From positions 35,307 through 93,165 of the forward strand of contig NZ_QICJ01000016.1 of the NCBI RefSeq assembly GCF_003201105.1: a stretch of DNA of 57,859 nucleotides, given 5' to 3'. Positions 17,013 to 25,112 of the stretch are shown piece after piece. Every line of letters begins with the position of its first letter. Position 1 is the stretch's first letter. Under the pieces are notes generated by a model. That model did no database searches. It had not been told where the DNA came from and was given only the letters and a program-made list of their open reading frames with translations. The position numbers and the translations under genes were made by a program. The DNA comes from Dyella sp. AtDHG13 (lineage in GTDB: Bacteria; Pseudomonadota; Gammaproteobacteria; Xanthomonadales; Rhodanobacteraceae).

Positions 17013-20000
17013 TCACGTCCCTACAAGCGCACCGCCACCACGCTGCCGCCCATGCCCCGTCGCCAAACCGATCAGCGTAGGCATCACCAGCAGCACCAGC
17101 GGATACTGCAAGGCCAGTCCGGCGATGATGGCGATGGCCAGCGGTTGCTGGATGCCCGAACCCGCGCCCCAGGCCAGCGCCAGCGGCAGCAAGGTGAGAA
17201 TGGCCGCCATCGTGGTCATGGTGATCGGGCGCAGGCGGTCGCGGCTGGCCATGCGCAGGGCCTGCAGCGGCGGCATGCCCTGCGCCAGGGTGACGTACTC
17301 GGACACGTAGAAGATGGCCATTTCCGTGCCCATGCCGATGATCATGGTCATGCCCATCATGGCGGTGATGTTGAGATCCACGCCGCACAGCCATAGCGCG
17401 ATGAACACCGCGGTGGCGGAGAACAGCGAGCAGCCCATCACCACCAGCGCCAGGCTGGGTCGGCCGTACAGGAACAGCAGCAGCACGAACTCCGCCACCA
17501 GGGCCATCAGGAACACCTTGCCCAGGCCGAGGAAAGCGATCTGCTGCTGCTGATAGAGGCCGCCGAGTTCGTAGCGCGTATCGGCATCGAGCATGCCCGG
17601 CCGCGCCAGCAGCTTCTTCACGTCGGCCACCGCCGCGCCCATGCCGCGGCCCTCGATGCGCGCGGTCACCGCCACCATCTGCTGCAGGTTCTCGCGCGAG
17701 ATCTGCGGCTGGCCGTTCTCGGTGACGATGCTCGCCACGCGGCTCAGCGGAAACACGTGCCCGTCCGGCGCGCGCACCGGCAGCGCCAGCAACTGCGGCA
17801 GGCGCCACTGCATGGCATCGGGCATGCGGATGCGCACGCCCACGCTCTTGGTCTCCTGCGGCAGCTGCGTCGCCACCACGCCGGTCAGCGCGTTGTCGAT
17901 CGCCTGCGTCACCGTGGCCACGGTCATGCCTTCCAGCGTGGCCTTGTCCGGGTCCACCCGCACGTTCAGCGCATCGCCGGCAAGCTGCACGCCGTCCTTG
18001 ATCTCCACCACGCCGGGAATGTCGGCGATGGCCTTGGCCACGCGCTGCGCCTGCGGCACCAGCGTCTTCGGGTCGGCGGAATACAGCTTGATCTCGATCG
18101 GTTGCGGCACGGCGGTGAGGTCGCCGATCAGGTCTTCCATCAGCTGGGCCAGTTCCACTTCCACGCCAGGCACCTCGTGCTCGATGTGCTCGCGCACGTC
18201 GCTCATCACGTCCTCGGTGGAACGCTCATGTCCCGGTTTCAGGTGCACGAAAATATCGCCGTGATAGGACTGGCCCAGCTCGCCGCCCAGCCCCGTGCCC
18301 AAGCGGCGGGAGAACGTATCCACCTCCGGTGTGGCATGCAGGATGGCCTCCACCTGCGCCACCTGGCGCGCCGTTTCCGGCAGCGACGTGCCGGGCTTGG
18401 TGTAGTAGTCCATCACGAAGCCACTTTCGTCCACTGACGGCATGAAACCCGTGGCCACGTGCGTGTACGCCACGCCGCCCAGCGCCAGCAGCGGAATCAC
18501 CACGGCCAGCAGCCACGCGGGACGGCGTGCGAACGCGTCGTACAGATGCGCGTGCGAGCGGGCCAGCAAGCCCTCGTGCGCCAGGCCCGGATCGTGCCAG
18601 CGGCGGAAATCCACCCAGCGCCGCAGCAGCGGCGGCACCACGAAGGCGCTCACCAGCCACGACACCGCCAGCGCGCACGCCATGGTGACCGACAAGGCCT
18701 TGGAGAACGCACCGGTGACGCCGCTGAGCAGGCCCAGCGGCACGAACACGATCAGCGTGGCCAGGCTCGAACCCGTCAGCGGCTGCATGAATTCGCGCGC
18801 CGCGGGCAACACCGCGGCGTCGCCGTCGTCGGCCGCGCCCGCACGTCGCGCGACGTGCTCGACCATCACGATCACGTCGTCGATCACCAGCCCTACCGCC
18901 GCCGCGATGCCGCCCAGCGTCATGATGTTCAGGCTCATGCCGAACACCTGCAGCAGCAACACGGTGACGGCCAGCGTCACCGGCACCACCAGCATGGCGA
19001 TCAGCGTCACGCGCAGGTTGCGCAGGAACAGCAGCAGCACCGCCGCCGCCAGCAGCAGGCCGATCAGCACGGCGTCGCGCACGCTGTGCGCGGATTCCAC
19101 CACCAGCTCGCTCTGGTCGTACCACGGCTTGAGCGTCACGCCCTTGGGCAGGCGGAAGCCGGCGAGCTTGTCGCGCACCTGCGCGGCGATCTGCACGGCG
19201 TTGCCGTCCGGCTGTTCGTAGACGTTGAACAGCACGGCGGGCTTGCCGTCCTCGCTCACCTTCACCCATTGCGGCACGTAACCGTCGTGCACGGTGGCGA
19301 CGTCGGACAGGCGCACCCAGCCGTGCGCGTCGTTCTTCACGACGATGTTGCGGATGGCCTCCAGCCGCTGCAGCGAGTGGTCCGCCACCACGAGATAGAG
19401 CTGGTTGCGATCCTGCAGGCGCCCCACCGCTTCGAGCTGGTTCGCGCCGCTCACCGCCGTGGCGAGATCGTCCAGGCCCAGGCCGTACTGCGCGAGCTTG
19501 CGCGGATCGGCCTCCACCTCCACCTCGGCGGTTTCGCCGCCCTGCACGTCCACGCGAGCGAGCCCCGGCACCGACGCCAGCAGCGGCACGATCTGGTACT
19601 GCGCCAGGTCGCGCAGCGCCACCGGCGACAGCGTGTCCGACTGCAACGCATACGAGATGATCGGAAAGACCGTCGGGTCCATGCGGCGCACGTTGTACGT
19701 CGCGCCGGCGGGCAGGCTCGGCAGCACGCGCGCGATGGCCGAATCCACCTGCAAGGTGGACGCGATCATGTCGCGGCCCCAGCCGAAGTCCACGGAGATC
19801 TGCGCCGAGCCGCGCGTGGTCTCCGAACGCAGGCCGGCGACGCCCGGCACGGTGCGGATGGCTTCCTCCACCGGGCGCGTCAGCAGCAACGCGGTCTGGT
19901 CGGCGGGACGATCGCCCGCGTCGAGATCGACCACCACGCGCGGAAACGACACCTGCGGAAACAGCCCCACCGGCAGCGTGAACGAACTGGCCAGCCCCGC

Positions 20001-20069
20001 AATCGCCAATGCGAAGGCCACGATGACGATGGCACGCGCGTGCCGCGCCAGCAATGTCGGCAAACTCAT
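17013..20069 (-). CDS. RND efflux transporter, inner-membrane permease subunit
   Basis: 1018 residues, normal for AcrB/MdtB/CzcA-type pumps. Helix 1 is followed by PVGLFPQVSFPRVVVDLDAG. The two porter domains and the twelve-helix pattern are complete. TM4 carries the proton-relay acids in GLVIDDVIVMVEH. A second-half repeat occurs near the C-terminus (LNITAMMGMTMIIGMGTEMA), where the usual Asp/Glu spacing differs. The pump trimer extrudes drugs, biocides or metals with the adaptor and outer-membrane channel encoded upstream. Substrate class cannot be fixed from sequence. Its start overlaps the adaptor stop by 4 nt (ATGA). Confidence 0.93.
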   Translation of the reverse strand: MSLPTLLARHARAIVIVAFALAIAGLASSFTLPVGLFPQVSFPRVVVDLDAGDRPADQTALLLTRPVEEAIRTVPGVAGLRSETTRGSAQISVDFGWGRDMIASTLQVDSAIARVLPSLPAGATYNVRRMDPTVFPIISYALQSDTLSPVALRDLAQYQIVPLLASVPGLARVDVQGGETAEVEVEADPRKLAQYGLGLDDLATAVSGANQLEAVGRLQDRNQLYLVVADHSLQRLEAIRNIVVKNDAHGWVRLSDVATVHDGYVPQWVKVSEDGKPAVLFNVYEQPDGNAVQIAAQVRDKLAGFRLPKGVTLKPWYDQSELVVESAHSVRDAVLIGLLLAAAVLLLFLRNLRVTLIAMLVVPVTLAVTVLLLQVFGMSLNIMTLGGIAAAVGLVIDDVIVMVEHVARRAGAADDGDAAVLPAAREFMQPLTGSSLATLIVFVPLGLLSGVTGAFSKALSVTMACALAVSWLVSAFVVPPLLRRWVDFRRWHDPGLAHEGLLARSHAHLYDAFARRPAWLLAVVIPLLALGGVAYTHVATGFMPSVDESGFVMDYYTKPGTSLPETARQVAQVEAILHATPEVDTFSRRLGTGLGGELGQSYHGDIFVHLKPGHERSTEDVMSDVREHIEHEVPGVEVELAQLMEDLIGDLTAVPQPIEIKLYSADPKTLVPQAQRVAKAIADIPGVVEIKDGVQLAGDALNVRVDPDKATLEGMTVATVTQAIDNALTGVVATQLPQETKSVGVRIRMPDAMQWRLPQLLALPVRAPDGHVFPLSRVASIVTENGQPQISRENLQQMVAVTARIEGRGMGAAVADVKKLLARPGMLDADTRYELGGLYQQQQIAFLGLGKVFLMALVAEFVLLLFLYGRPSLALVVMGCSLFSATAVFIALWLCGVDLNITAMMGMTMIIGMGTEMAIFYVSEYVTLAQGMPPLQALRMASRDRLRPITMTTMAAILTLLPLALAWGAGSGIQQPLAIAIIAGLALQYPLVLLVMPTLIGLATGHGRQRGGGALVGT

Positions 20070-21127
20070 GGCTTGGCCTGCTCCAAAGGCGCGCGCACGG
20101 CCATGCCGTCATCGAGCTGCGTGGCGCCTTCGGTCACCAGCGGCAGCTTCGCATCCAGCGCGCCGCTGGCCACCGTGACATCGCCCGCTTCGCCGAGCAC
20201 CTTCACCGGCACGCTCTTCGCCTTGCCGTTCTCCACCTGGAAGACGTGGCGATCCTCTTCGTCGCCCTGCACCGCGTCGCGCGGCAACAGCCAGCCTTGC
20301 CACTGGCCGACCACGATGTCAGCGCGGAAACCTTCGCCGCCCACCAGCGCGCCCTCGGGCACGATCTCCACGTCGAGCTGATGCGTGTGCGGATTGAGCG
20401 CGCGCGCCACGCGGCGCACGGTGCCGTGCATGGCCTCGCCGCCATCGATGGGCACCAGCTCGGCCTTGGCGCCGACCTGCACGCGGCCCATCGCGTCGCG
20501 CTCCACGCCCGCCGTGACCACCAGGCCATCGCCACGCTGAAGCGTGAGCAGCGGCGCACCCGGCTGCAGGTTGTCGCCCTGCTGCGCGTCGACGGTGGCC
20601 GCGGTGCCGTCGAACGGCGCGGTCACCTCCACCGTCGGGTTGCGGCCCTGCTGCTGCACGAGAGCATCGAGGTTGGATTGCGCGTCGTGCAGCGCCTTCT
20701 CCGCCTGATCGAGCTGGTCGCGCGTGGCGAGCTGTTGCGCGAAGAGCTGCGCGGCATGCGCGCGTTGCGCCTCGGCCAGCCGTTGTGCCGTCACCGCCTG
20801 CTGGTAGGCCGCCACCGAGGCCGGCGCCAGCGCGAACGTGGCCAGTGACTGGCCGCGCTTGACCGACGCGCCGGCGGTCACGTTCCAGCGCAGCACGCGT
20901 CCCGCCGCCTGCACGCTCATCACCTGCGCAGCGTCGGCGGCGGGACCGGCGGTGCCGTAGGCCGGCACGGTGGCGGGCACGCTGCCCTGCCGCACCGGCA
21001 CGGTGGTCACCGCGGCGCTCACGGCTGTGTTGTCGGGCGCTTCGCCGCCCGAGCAGGCGATCAGCGAACACGTCATCAAAAGGCACGCGGCAATAGCCGC
21101 TGCGTTCCATGGCTGTCGGGTGGTCAT
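20066..21127 (-). CDS. RND efflux periplasmic adaptor (membrane fusion protein), lipoprotein
   Basis: 353 residues. A signal peptide ends in a lipobox (MTCSLIAC-SGGE), so it is lipid-anchored in the inner membrane. A lipoyl/barrel-sandwich half (VLRWNVTAGASVKRGQSLA) is followed by a helical hairpin (AYQQAVTAQRLAEAQRAHAA), the second lipoyl half (FDGTAATVDAQQGDNLQPG) and a beta-barrel domain. It bridges the permease and the TolC-like channel. Both ends overlap neighbouring genes by 4 nt, showing strict translational coupling in one operon. Confidence 0.92.
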   Translation of the reverse strand: MTTRQPWNAAAIAACLLMTCSLIACSGGEAPDNTAVSAAVTTVPVRQGSVPATVPAYGTAGPAADAAQVMSVQAAGRVLRWNVTAGASVKRGQSLATFALAPASVAAYQQAVTAQRLAEAQRAHAAQLFAQQLATRDQLDQAEKALHDAQSNLDALVQQQGRNPTVEVTAPFDGTAATVDAQQGDNLQPGAPLLTLQRGDGLVVTAGVERDAMGRVQVGAKAELVPIDGGEAMHGTVRRVARALNPHTHQLDVEIVPEGALVGGEGFRADIVVGQWQGWLLPRDAVQGDEEDRHVFQVENGKAKSVPVKVLGEAGDVTVASGALDAKLPLVTEGATQLDDGMAVRAPLEQAKP

Positions 21128-22488
21128 GGCGCCATCACATCCTGTTCAAGAGCGGTCGGCATGCCGCGGCCCACCAGCAGTTCCAGCGCGGCTTGCTGTT
21201 CGAGCATGGCCTGCTCGGTCGCCAATTGCGCCAGCTGCCGGTTGAGCGCGGCAACACGAAGATCGGTCACGTTGCGCACGTCCAGCAGGCCATCGCTCGC
21301 AGCCTGCGCGGCGTGCGCCGAGGCCTGCGCGGCATCTTGCGCGGCGGGCATGAGCGCCTGACGTTGCGCGTCCAGTTGTGCGTATTGCGCAAGCAGCGCG
21401 TCCACCTCGTCGCGCGAGGTGGCGAGGCGCGTGGTGTATTCCACGTGCAGTTGCTCGCGGGTGGCGCGGGCGATGGCCACGTTGTGCTGGTTGTGCTCGA
21501 ACAGCGGCAGCGTGAAGGTCACCGCCGGCCCGCCGTTGCGCACCTTGCTGTTGTCCTGCGAGGCGTCATAGCCGATGGCCAGCGGCGGAAACTGCGCGAG
21601 CACGGCGGCGCGCAAAGTCGCTTCCTGCGCGCGATAACCCAGTTGCAGCGCCACCAGGTCGGGCCGGCGACGGCTCACGTCGTCGAATTGCCGGCGAATG
21701 GACGCGGCATCGACGCTGGCCGGCGGCAGATCCGGCGCCAGCGGCACCACCACGTCGGGCCTGAGGCCGAGCAGCGCGTCGAGCTGCTGGCGAAGATCCA
21801 GTTGGCGGCGTTGCAGATCGTGCAGCGCGGTGCGCGCATCGGCGGCAGCGGCGAGATCCGGCGCCACCGCGACACGCTCCATGTTTCCCGCGCTGACCGC
21901 ACTCACGATGCGCGACTCGCGCTGCGCCAGCGCGTCCAGCGCCTGCTGCTGCAGGGCGATCTGGCGGTCGCCTTCGATCAGGTCGATCACCAGCAGGCGC
22001 GCCTTGCCCAGCACCTGCCACTGTTCCCACAGCAGGGTGGCGTCCACCTCGTCGGCCGTGGCCTGCGCCGCCTCGCGGCGCGGGCGCAGGGTAATCAGCG
22101 AGGTGATGTCCTGGCTGATCGACGCCGTCCACGCCGTGGCATCGCCCACCCCGGAAAGCAGGTAGCCCACGTTGCCGCCCACCACGGGATTGGGCAGCAC
22201 GCCGTCCTGCCGGCGCTGCGCCTGCGCCGCCTGGCGACGCGCATGCTGGCTGCGCAGGTCCGGGTTATTCAACAGCACCAGGCGCTCGACCGCGGCCATA
22301 TCCAGCGGCACCGCGGCCTGGTCATAGCCCTGCAGTTGCGACAGCGACGCGGCGGACGCGGCCTGCTCCGGCAGCGGCTTGGCGTGATAGGTGGCGCAGC
22401 CGGCAAGGCACGCGGCCAGCAGCGCGGCCACGACCTTGCCCGGGCGCGGGAACGGTTGCACAGGAGGCTTGGCAAGCGAAGGAAACAC
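21124..22488 (-). CDS. TolC-family outer membrane efflux protein
   Basis: 454 residues. The N-terminal lipobox is ALLAACLAGC, so it is a lipoprotein like OprM/CusC. Two OEP repeats are visible by the long amphipathic helices rich in Ala/Gln/Arg (around 90-270 and 290-440) with interspersed beta strands. It forms the trimeric exit duct of the RND pump. It is first in the operon and overlaps the adaptor start by 4 nt. GTG 22488 is the listed start; the ribosome-binding site before it is weak. Confidence 0.9.
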   Translation of the reverse strand: MFPSLAKPPVQPFPRPGKVVAALLAACLAGCATYHAKPLPEQAASAASLSQLQGYDQAAVPLDMAAVERLVLLNNPDLRSQHARRQAAQAQRRQDGVLPNPVVGGNVGYLLSGVGDATAWTASISQDITSLITLRPRREAAQATADEVDATLLWEQWQVLGKARLLVIDLIEGDRQIALQQQALDALAQRESRIVSAVSAGNMERVAVAPDLAAAADARTALHDLQRRQLDLRQQLDALLGLRPDVVVPLAPDLPPASVDAASIRRQFDDVSRRRPDLVALQLGYRAQEATLRAAVLAQFPPLAIGYDASQDNSKVRNGGPAVTFTLPLFEHNQHNVAIARATREQLHVEYTTRLATSRDEVDALLAQYAQLDAQRQALMPAAQDAAQASAHAAQAASDGLLDVRNVTDLRVAALNRQLAQLATEQAMLEQQAALELLVGRGMPTALEQDVMAP

Positions 22489-22534
22489 CGACGGTCCGTG
22501 CAGGGTTGGGGAAGCCCTACCCTACCGAAAGTCT

Positions 22535-22551
22535 CTTAGCGTTCACTTTGT
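22535..22551 (-). promoter_or_regulatory. Putative QseB/PmrA-like response-regulator box of the efflux operon
   Basis: CTTAGC-N5-CTTTGT (plus strand), on the minus strand ACAAAG-TGAAC-GCTAAG, lies 47-63 bp upstream of the efflux operon start. It is a degenerate copy of the stronger box at 25010-25026 with the same half-site spacing. The link is inferred from spacing and adjacency only. Confidence 0.4.
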
Positions 22552-22597
22552 AAAGGCGGGGGCCCTCGAAAGCTCGGTGGCGCCTGGCCTCCCTCGC

Positions 22598-22798
22598 GTC
22601 ATTCCGGCGCAGGCCGGACTAGCGCGTAGCGCGAAGAACGCCCGAAGGGCGGCCCTGGAAGGGCGAGCAAAGCGAGTAATCCAGCGGCGGCAAGGTCAGG
22701 TCTTCGCGACTGCGCAGAATGCCTTTCCGTCATGCGCCGCGTCGCGAAAGCCGAATGTCACCGCTACTGGATTCCGGCCTGCGCCGGAATGACGGTGA
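22598..22798. repeat. REP-like pair flanking a decayed spacer
   Basis: GTCATTCCGGCGCAGGCCGG starts at 22598, and its partner ACTGGATTCCGGCCTGCGCC..GGAATGACGG lies at 22766-22794. The spacer is longer (~140 bp) than in the standard composite. This and the box above are all I see in the 396 bp between the efflux operon and the kinase gene. Confidence 0.75.
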
Positions 22799-22884
22799 GG
22801 GTGGGCGAAGGCTTCGGGTATCGGGCACGCCTGTCTTCGATCCCTAGTCCGCCCCCTAGCCCATGAGGGAAAAATATCACCCCC

Positions 22885-24294
22885 TCACGACACCCCCCCC
22901 CTGCTCAACGGAATCCGCACCGACACCCGCAGACCCCGCCCATACGGTGAATCCAGCAAGGCGATGGAAGCGTCATGCATCTGCGTGGCGCGCTGGACGA
23001 TGGAAAGGCCCAGCCCGTAACCGTCGCCCCGGCTGCCGGCTTCGCGATGGAAACGCGCGAACACCGCCGCGCGCCGCTCGGGCGGAATGCCCTCGCCGTT
23101 GTCGATCACGTCGATCACGGCCTCGCCCTGCTCGCGCTGCACGATCAGCTTGACCTGGCCGCCGGCGGGCACGTGGCGCAAGGCGTTTTCCAGCAGGTTG
23201 CGCAGCAGGGCGGCCAGTGCCACTTCGTGGCCGCGCACGATCAGCGTGCCGTCGGCCAACGCCACGTCCAGTTCCACGTCCGAGTCGCCGATCAGCGGCG
23301 CCAGCTCCTCGATCACGGTGCGCGCTATCGCCAGCAGGTCCACGTCCACCAGCTGATCCGAGCGCGAGCTGGCTTCCAGGCGCGCCAGCGACAGCAGTTG
23401 CTCGACGCGGCGCGCCAGCGCGGCGAGGCTTTCGCGCGCGCCGGACAGAGCCACGTCGGCCTCGTGCGTATCGCGGCTGGCTTCGGCGTTCTCCAGGTTG
23501 ATCATGGTGGAGGCGAGCGGCGTGCGCAGTTCGTGCGCCACGTCCGCGCTGAAGCGGCGCTCGCGCTCCAGCGCTTCCTCCAGCAGGGTGAACTGGCCGT
23601 TGAGCGCATCGAGCACCGGTTCCAGTTCGCGCGGTGCCTCGGCCACGTCCAGCGTGTCGCGGCTGCCGGGTTTGCGCGCGGAGAGTTTCTCCGCCAGCGC
23701 GTCGAGCGGCCGCAAGCCGCGACGCACGGCCCAGCCCACCAGCAGCGCCAGCACCGGCAAGGCAATCAGCGGCGCCAGGGCGTGCTCCACCCACAGCGCC
23801 ACGGTGATGTCGCGGCGGCTGTCGTAGCGCTCGGCGGCGCGCACCACCATGCCGTCGTGCGTGGGCGGCAGGGTGAACAGCCGCCAGCGATAGCGGCCGA
23901 GCCGCACGTTCTGGAAGCCCGGATGCGCGGCGTCCGGCGGCGGCAGCATGGTCAGGTTGCCGGTGGCCATCAGGGCGCGTCCGCTGCGGTCGAACACCTG
24001 GAAGCCCACCTCGGACTCGTAGGTGTGGCCGCGCAGCACCACCTCCTGCGTGGACTTGGCGGCGATCGGCACCACCACGCCGTTCTCCGCCGTATGCCGT
24101 TGCAGGGCGGGCAGGCCGATCTCGTCGACCAGGGTCTGCAAGGTGCGCGCCGATTGGGCGAGGCGTCCATCGGAGAGCTCGTTCACCTCGTTGATGGTGC
24201 GCCGCATGCTGTAGATGCCCAGCGGCACCAGCACCAGCGCGATCACGCCGAGGATCAGCCAGCGCAGCCGCGCGCGCAGACTCGATCGGCTCAC
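22885..24294 (-). CDS. Sensor histidine kinase (QseC/PmrB-like)
   Basis: 469 residues. Two membrane helices (about 12-30 and 172-190) enclose a ~140-residue periplasmic sensor. A HAMP-like linker and the dimerisation/H-box FSADVAHELRTPLA with phospho-His254 follow. Then come the N box (LLRNLLENALRH), G1 (VIDNGEGIPPE) and G2 (GDGYGLGLSIV) of the ATPase domain. It starts with GTG 24294 overlapping the regulator's TGA in GTGA, so kinase and regulator are one operon. The stimulus is unknown; adjacency to the RND operon suggests efflux control. Confidence 0.93.
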   Translation of the reverse strand: MSRSSLRARLRWLILGVIALVLVPLGIYSMRRTINEVNELSDGRLAQSARTLQTLVDEIGLPALQRHTAENGVVVPIAAKSTQEVVLRGHTYESEVGFQVFDRSGRALMATGNLTMLPPPDAAHPGFQNVRLGRYRWRLFTLPPTHDGMVVRAAERYDSRRDITVALWVEHALAPLIALPVLALLVGWAVRRGLRPLDALAEKLSARKPGSRDTLDVAEAPRELEPVLDALNGQFTLLEEALERERRFSADVAHELRTPLASTMINLENAEASRDTHEADVALSGARESLAALARRVEQLLSLARLEASSRSDQLVDVDLLAIARTVIEELAPLIGDSDVELDVALADGTLIVRGHEVALAALLRNLLENALRHVPAGGQVKLIVQREQGEAVIDVIDNGEGIPPERRAAVFARFHREAGSRGDGYGLGLSIVQRATQMHDASIALLDSPYGRGLRVSVRIPLSRGGVS

Positions 24295-24956
24295 TTCGGA
24301 TCCTGCGGGATCATGTAGCCGAAGCCGCGTACGTTGCGGATGGTCTCGAAGCTCAGCTTGCGGCGCAGCGCGTGCACCAGTACTTCCAGCGCGTTGTTGC
24401 CCACCACGTGGTCCAGCCCGTACAGCGAGTTTTCCAGGCTTTCGCGGCGCACCAGCTTGCCGGCGTTCTCCATCAGCGCCTGCAGCAGCGCGAACTCGCG
24501 GCGCGTGAGGTCCACCGGCTCGCCGCGAAAGCTCACTTCCGAAGTTCCCACGTCCAGGCTCAGCGCGCCGACCTCGATGCGGTTGACCGACAGCCCGCGC
24601 ATGCGCCGCGTGAGCGAGCGGATGCGCGCGGCGAGTTCCTCGACGTGGAACGGCTTGGTCAGGTAATCGTCCGCGCCTGCGTCGAGCCCGTCCACGCGGG
24701 CGGACAGGTCATCGCGCGCCGTCATCACCAGCACCGGCGTTTCCACGTGCGCGCGGCGCGCCTCGGTCAGCACCTCGATGCCGTCGCGCCCGGGCAGGCC
24801 CAGGTCCAGCAACACCAGGTCGGCGGTGCGGTCGCGCATAGCGTTGAGCGCCGAACGGCCGTCGCGCAACCACGACACCGTGTAGCTCAGCCGCTCCAGT
24901 GCGCGCTGGATGGCCGATCCCAGCTGCGCGTCGTCTTCGACCAGAAGAATGTGCAC
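24291..24956 (-). CDS. OmpR/PhoB-family response regulator (QseB/PmrA-like)
   Basis: 221 residues from GTG 24956, chosen because GGGAGCGTCAG precedes it and the protein then begins directly MHILLVEDDAQLGSAIQ. The open frame upstream lacks homology. The receiver domain has acidic pocket EDD and phospho-acceptor Asp51 (LLDLGLPGRDG). The C-terminal winged helix reads LTRREFALLQALMENAGKLV..NALEVLVHALRRKL. It pairs with the kinase directly downstream. A CTTAGG-N5-CTTAAA direct repeat upstream fits autoregulation. Confidence 0.94.
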   Translation of the reverse strand: MHILLVEDDAQLGSAIQRALERLSYTVSWLRDGRSALNAMRDRTADLVLLDLGLPGRDGIEVLTEARRAHVETPVLVMTARDDLSARVDGLDAGADDYLTKPFHVEELAARIRSLTRRMRGLSVNRIEVGALSLDVGTSEVSFRGEPVDLTRREFALLQALMENAGKLVRRESLENSLYGLDHVVGNNALEVLVHALRRKLSFETIRNVRGFGYMIPQDPK

Positions 24957-25009
24957 CTGACGCTCCCTCGCCCATGCGGCGATGTTCGCCGGGATTATCC
25001 GACAGGACA

Positions 25010-25026
25010 CTTAGGAAACACTTAAA
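25010..25026 (-). promoter_or_regulatory. PmrA/QseB-type direct-repeat box upstream of the two-component operon
   Basis: CTTAGG-AAACA-CTTAAA on the plus strand; on the minus strand TTTAAG-TGTTT-CCTAAG. Two 6-bp half-sites are separated by 5 bp, the layout known for PmrA/QseB-type regulators. It lies 54-70 bp upstream of the regulator start, a suitable place for autoactivation. Confidence 0.65.
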
Positions 25027-25053
25027 CGCCTGTCCGGCAAGGGCAAGGGCCGC

Positions 25054-25074
25054 CCGTCTCAGAAATTGAGACGG
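25054..25074. promoter_or_regulatory. Perfect palindrome in the regulator/helicase intergenic region
   Basis: CCGTCTCA-GAAAT-TGAGACGG, 8-bp perfect arms. It ends 38 bp before the helicase ATG and is not followed by a T run in either direction, so an operator is more likely than a terminator. It does not match LexA boxes (CTGT-N8-ACAG or TTAGTA types). Confidence 0.5.
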
Positions 25075-25112
25075 CCCGCGGGTGCAATGCCGTCCCCGGA
25101 TGGAGCGCACGC

